Part shown: positions 63,301 through 64,000 of the stretch, piece after piece | Numbering within the stretch: position 1 is the stretch's first letter | Layout of the letters: each line of letters opens with the position of its first letter | Assembly: GCA_013398175.1 (NCBI GenBank) | Contig: VZRZ01002554.1 | Span: 434,001-498,000, forward strand | Source: Climacteris rufus | Lineage: Eukaryota; Chordata; Aves; Passeriformes; Climacteridae | Direction of reading: 5' to 3' | Length of the DNA: 64,000 nucleotides | Program-made: the position numbers and the translations under genes | The notes under the pieces: generated by a model | Database searches by the model: none | Told to the model about the DNA's origin: nothing | The model's input: the letters and a program-made list of their open reading frames with translations, nothing else

Positions 63301-64000
63301 AGGACCATTTCTGGAGGCTGGACCCTGAGATGTATTGGAAGAGGGGAGTTGGGATGTGCCAGAGCAGAAAGAGCCCTGTGTGTGGATGATCACAAGTGTG
63401 ATGATTTTGCAGTAGTGAGCTTGGGAAGGCTCTGCGAAGTGGGAGTGTAAGAGAGGTGCTGCTAAGTGTGGTTCTGAGTGACAGTCACTGGGGACAGGTT
63501 ACTGGGCTAGGCTAGGAAGAAGGGCTGGAGAATAATCTTGAAAGTAAAGAGGTTGATGATCTGGGGAGCAGAGGTCTGATGTTACACTGGATGGACCTGG
63601 CATAACCTGTAGTAAACCAGATTTGTCAAAAAAGGCCTTTCTCACTCCTGACTGCTTTCCCCTCTTTGCTCCCTGACAAAAACAAGGGCAGCAGTAGTGC
63701 TGGGACAGGCACAGGCACAAAGTTTGTCCAGACACTCCAGGGTCCCATAAGTGTCACAGGCTTGGAGGACACTATTTCCATCTCTGCTGGGTGTGAGGGC
63801 ATCAGGAAAAAGAGGCACCAAACCTGGCCTCATGCTCAAGAAAGAGTGGTCTCACTACAGGATCTAAGTGGATGGCTGAGTGTAGCTTTCACCAGCCACA
63901 ATCTACTGCTGTTCCCAAGGAGGACAGAACAGACCTTCTGTCCAGGTCAGAGCACCAGGTCTGAGGGAAAGAGGACAAAAAATGAGCCATGCCTGTAAAA

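Larger units (their letters stand above)
18946..64000 (-). other. MARCHF4: Probable MARCHF4 intron 1 (partial, at least 45 kb)
   Basis: Everything to the right of exon 2 lacks a recognisable coding exon. Exon 1 of MARCHF4 should carry a proline-rich N-terminal region ending in CRICFQGPEQ at a phase-0 donor, and I found no such sequence on the minus strand. The simplest reading is that the whole stretch is intron 1. It holds a CpG-rich island at 32761-33150, CR1 pieces near 43500-44024 and 46087-46212, two possible MIR relics, a 10-bp repeat array and A/T-rich blocks, each listed separately. The intervals between them show nothing I can name. The extreme right end could lie upstream of the gene if exon 1 was overlooked. 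Confidence 0.6.

Noticed and set aside
1..64000. Bacterial, phage or CRISPR-type systems
   Set aside because: No Shine-Dalgarno-led gene strings, no long dense coding frames and no regularly spaced direct repeats. Split exons with GT-AG introns and CR1 elements show vertebrate DNA.

Overview
This is vertebrate, almost certainly avian, nuclear DNA. It is intron-rich and has no operon-like packing. Interspersed repeats are sparse, and the three I can place with confidence are fragments of CR1, the LINE family that dominates bird genomes. Turtles and crocodilians also carry CR1, but the low repeat load favours a bird. There are no rRNA or tRNA genes, CRISPR arrays, insertion sequences, phage genes or bacterial genes that I can recognise.

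One gene is supported: MARCHF4, a membrane-anchored RING-CH E3 ubiquitin ligase, on the minus strand. Two consecutive coding exons are visible. The exon at 18790-18945 encodes the C-terminal part of the RING-CH zinc finger (52 codons, both junctions in phase 0). The exon at 9713-9905 encodes the first transmembrane helix, the luminal loop and most of the second helix (64 codons plus one base). They are separated by an 8884-bp intron and join in frame at good splice sites. By comparison with the known four-exon MARCHF4 they are exons 2 and 3. Exon 1 (N-terminus and first RING cysteines) and exon 4 (cytosolic tail) were not found. They should lie beyond the right and left ends of the window respectively.

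Layout: 1-9712 is the partial intron 3, with a minus-strand CR1 piece at about 6883-7290. 9713-9905 is exon 3. 9906-18789 is intron 2, with a GGAT microsatellite and a POU4-like site. 18790-18945 is exon 2. 18946-64000 is most simply intron 1. That last region holds an isolated CpG-rich island (32761-33150), two more CR1 fragments, two possible old MIR-type SINE relics, a 10-bp minisatellite and several A/T-rich, homeodomain-motif-rich blocks that could be regulatory. Its far right end could instead be upstream of the gene.

The many open frames of 60-217 codons have no recognisable domains, paired splice sites or start context, and fit chance. I found no convincing undescribed biological system. 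The items most worth checking are the intronic CpG island, the unusually long AG-free branch-point region before exon 3 and the candidate enhancer blocks.
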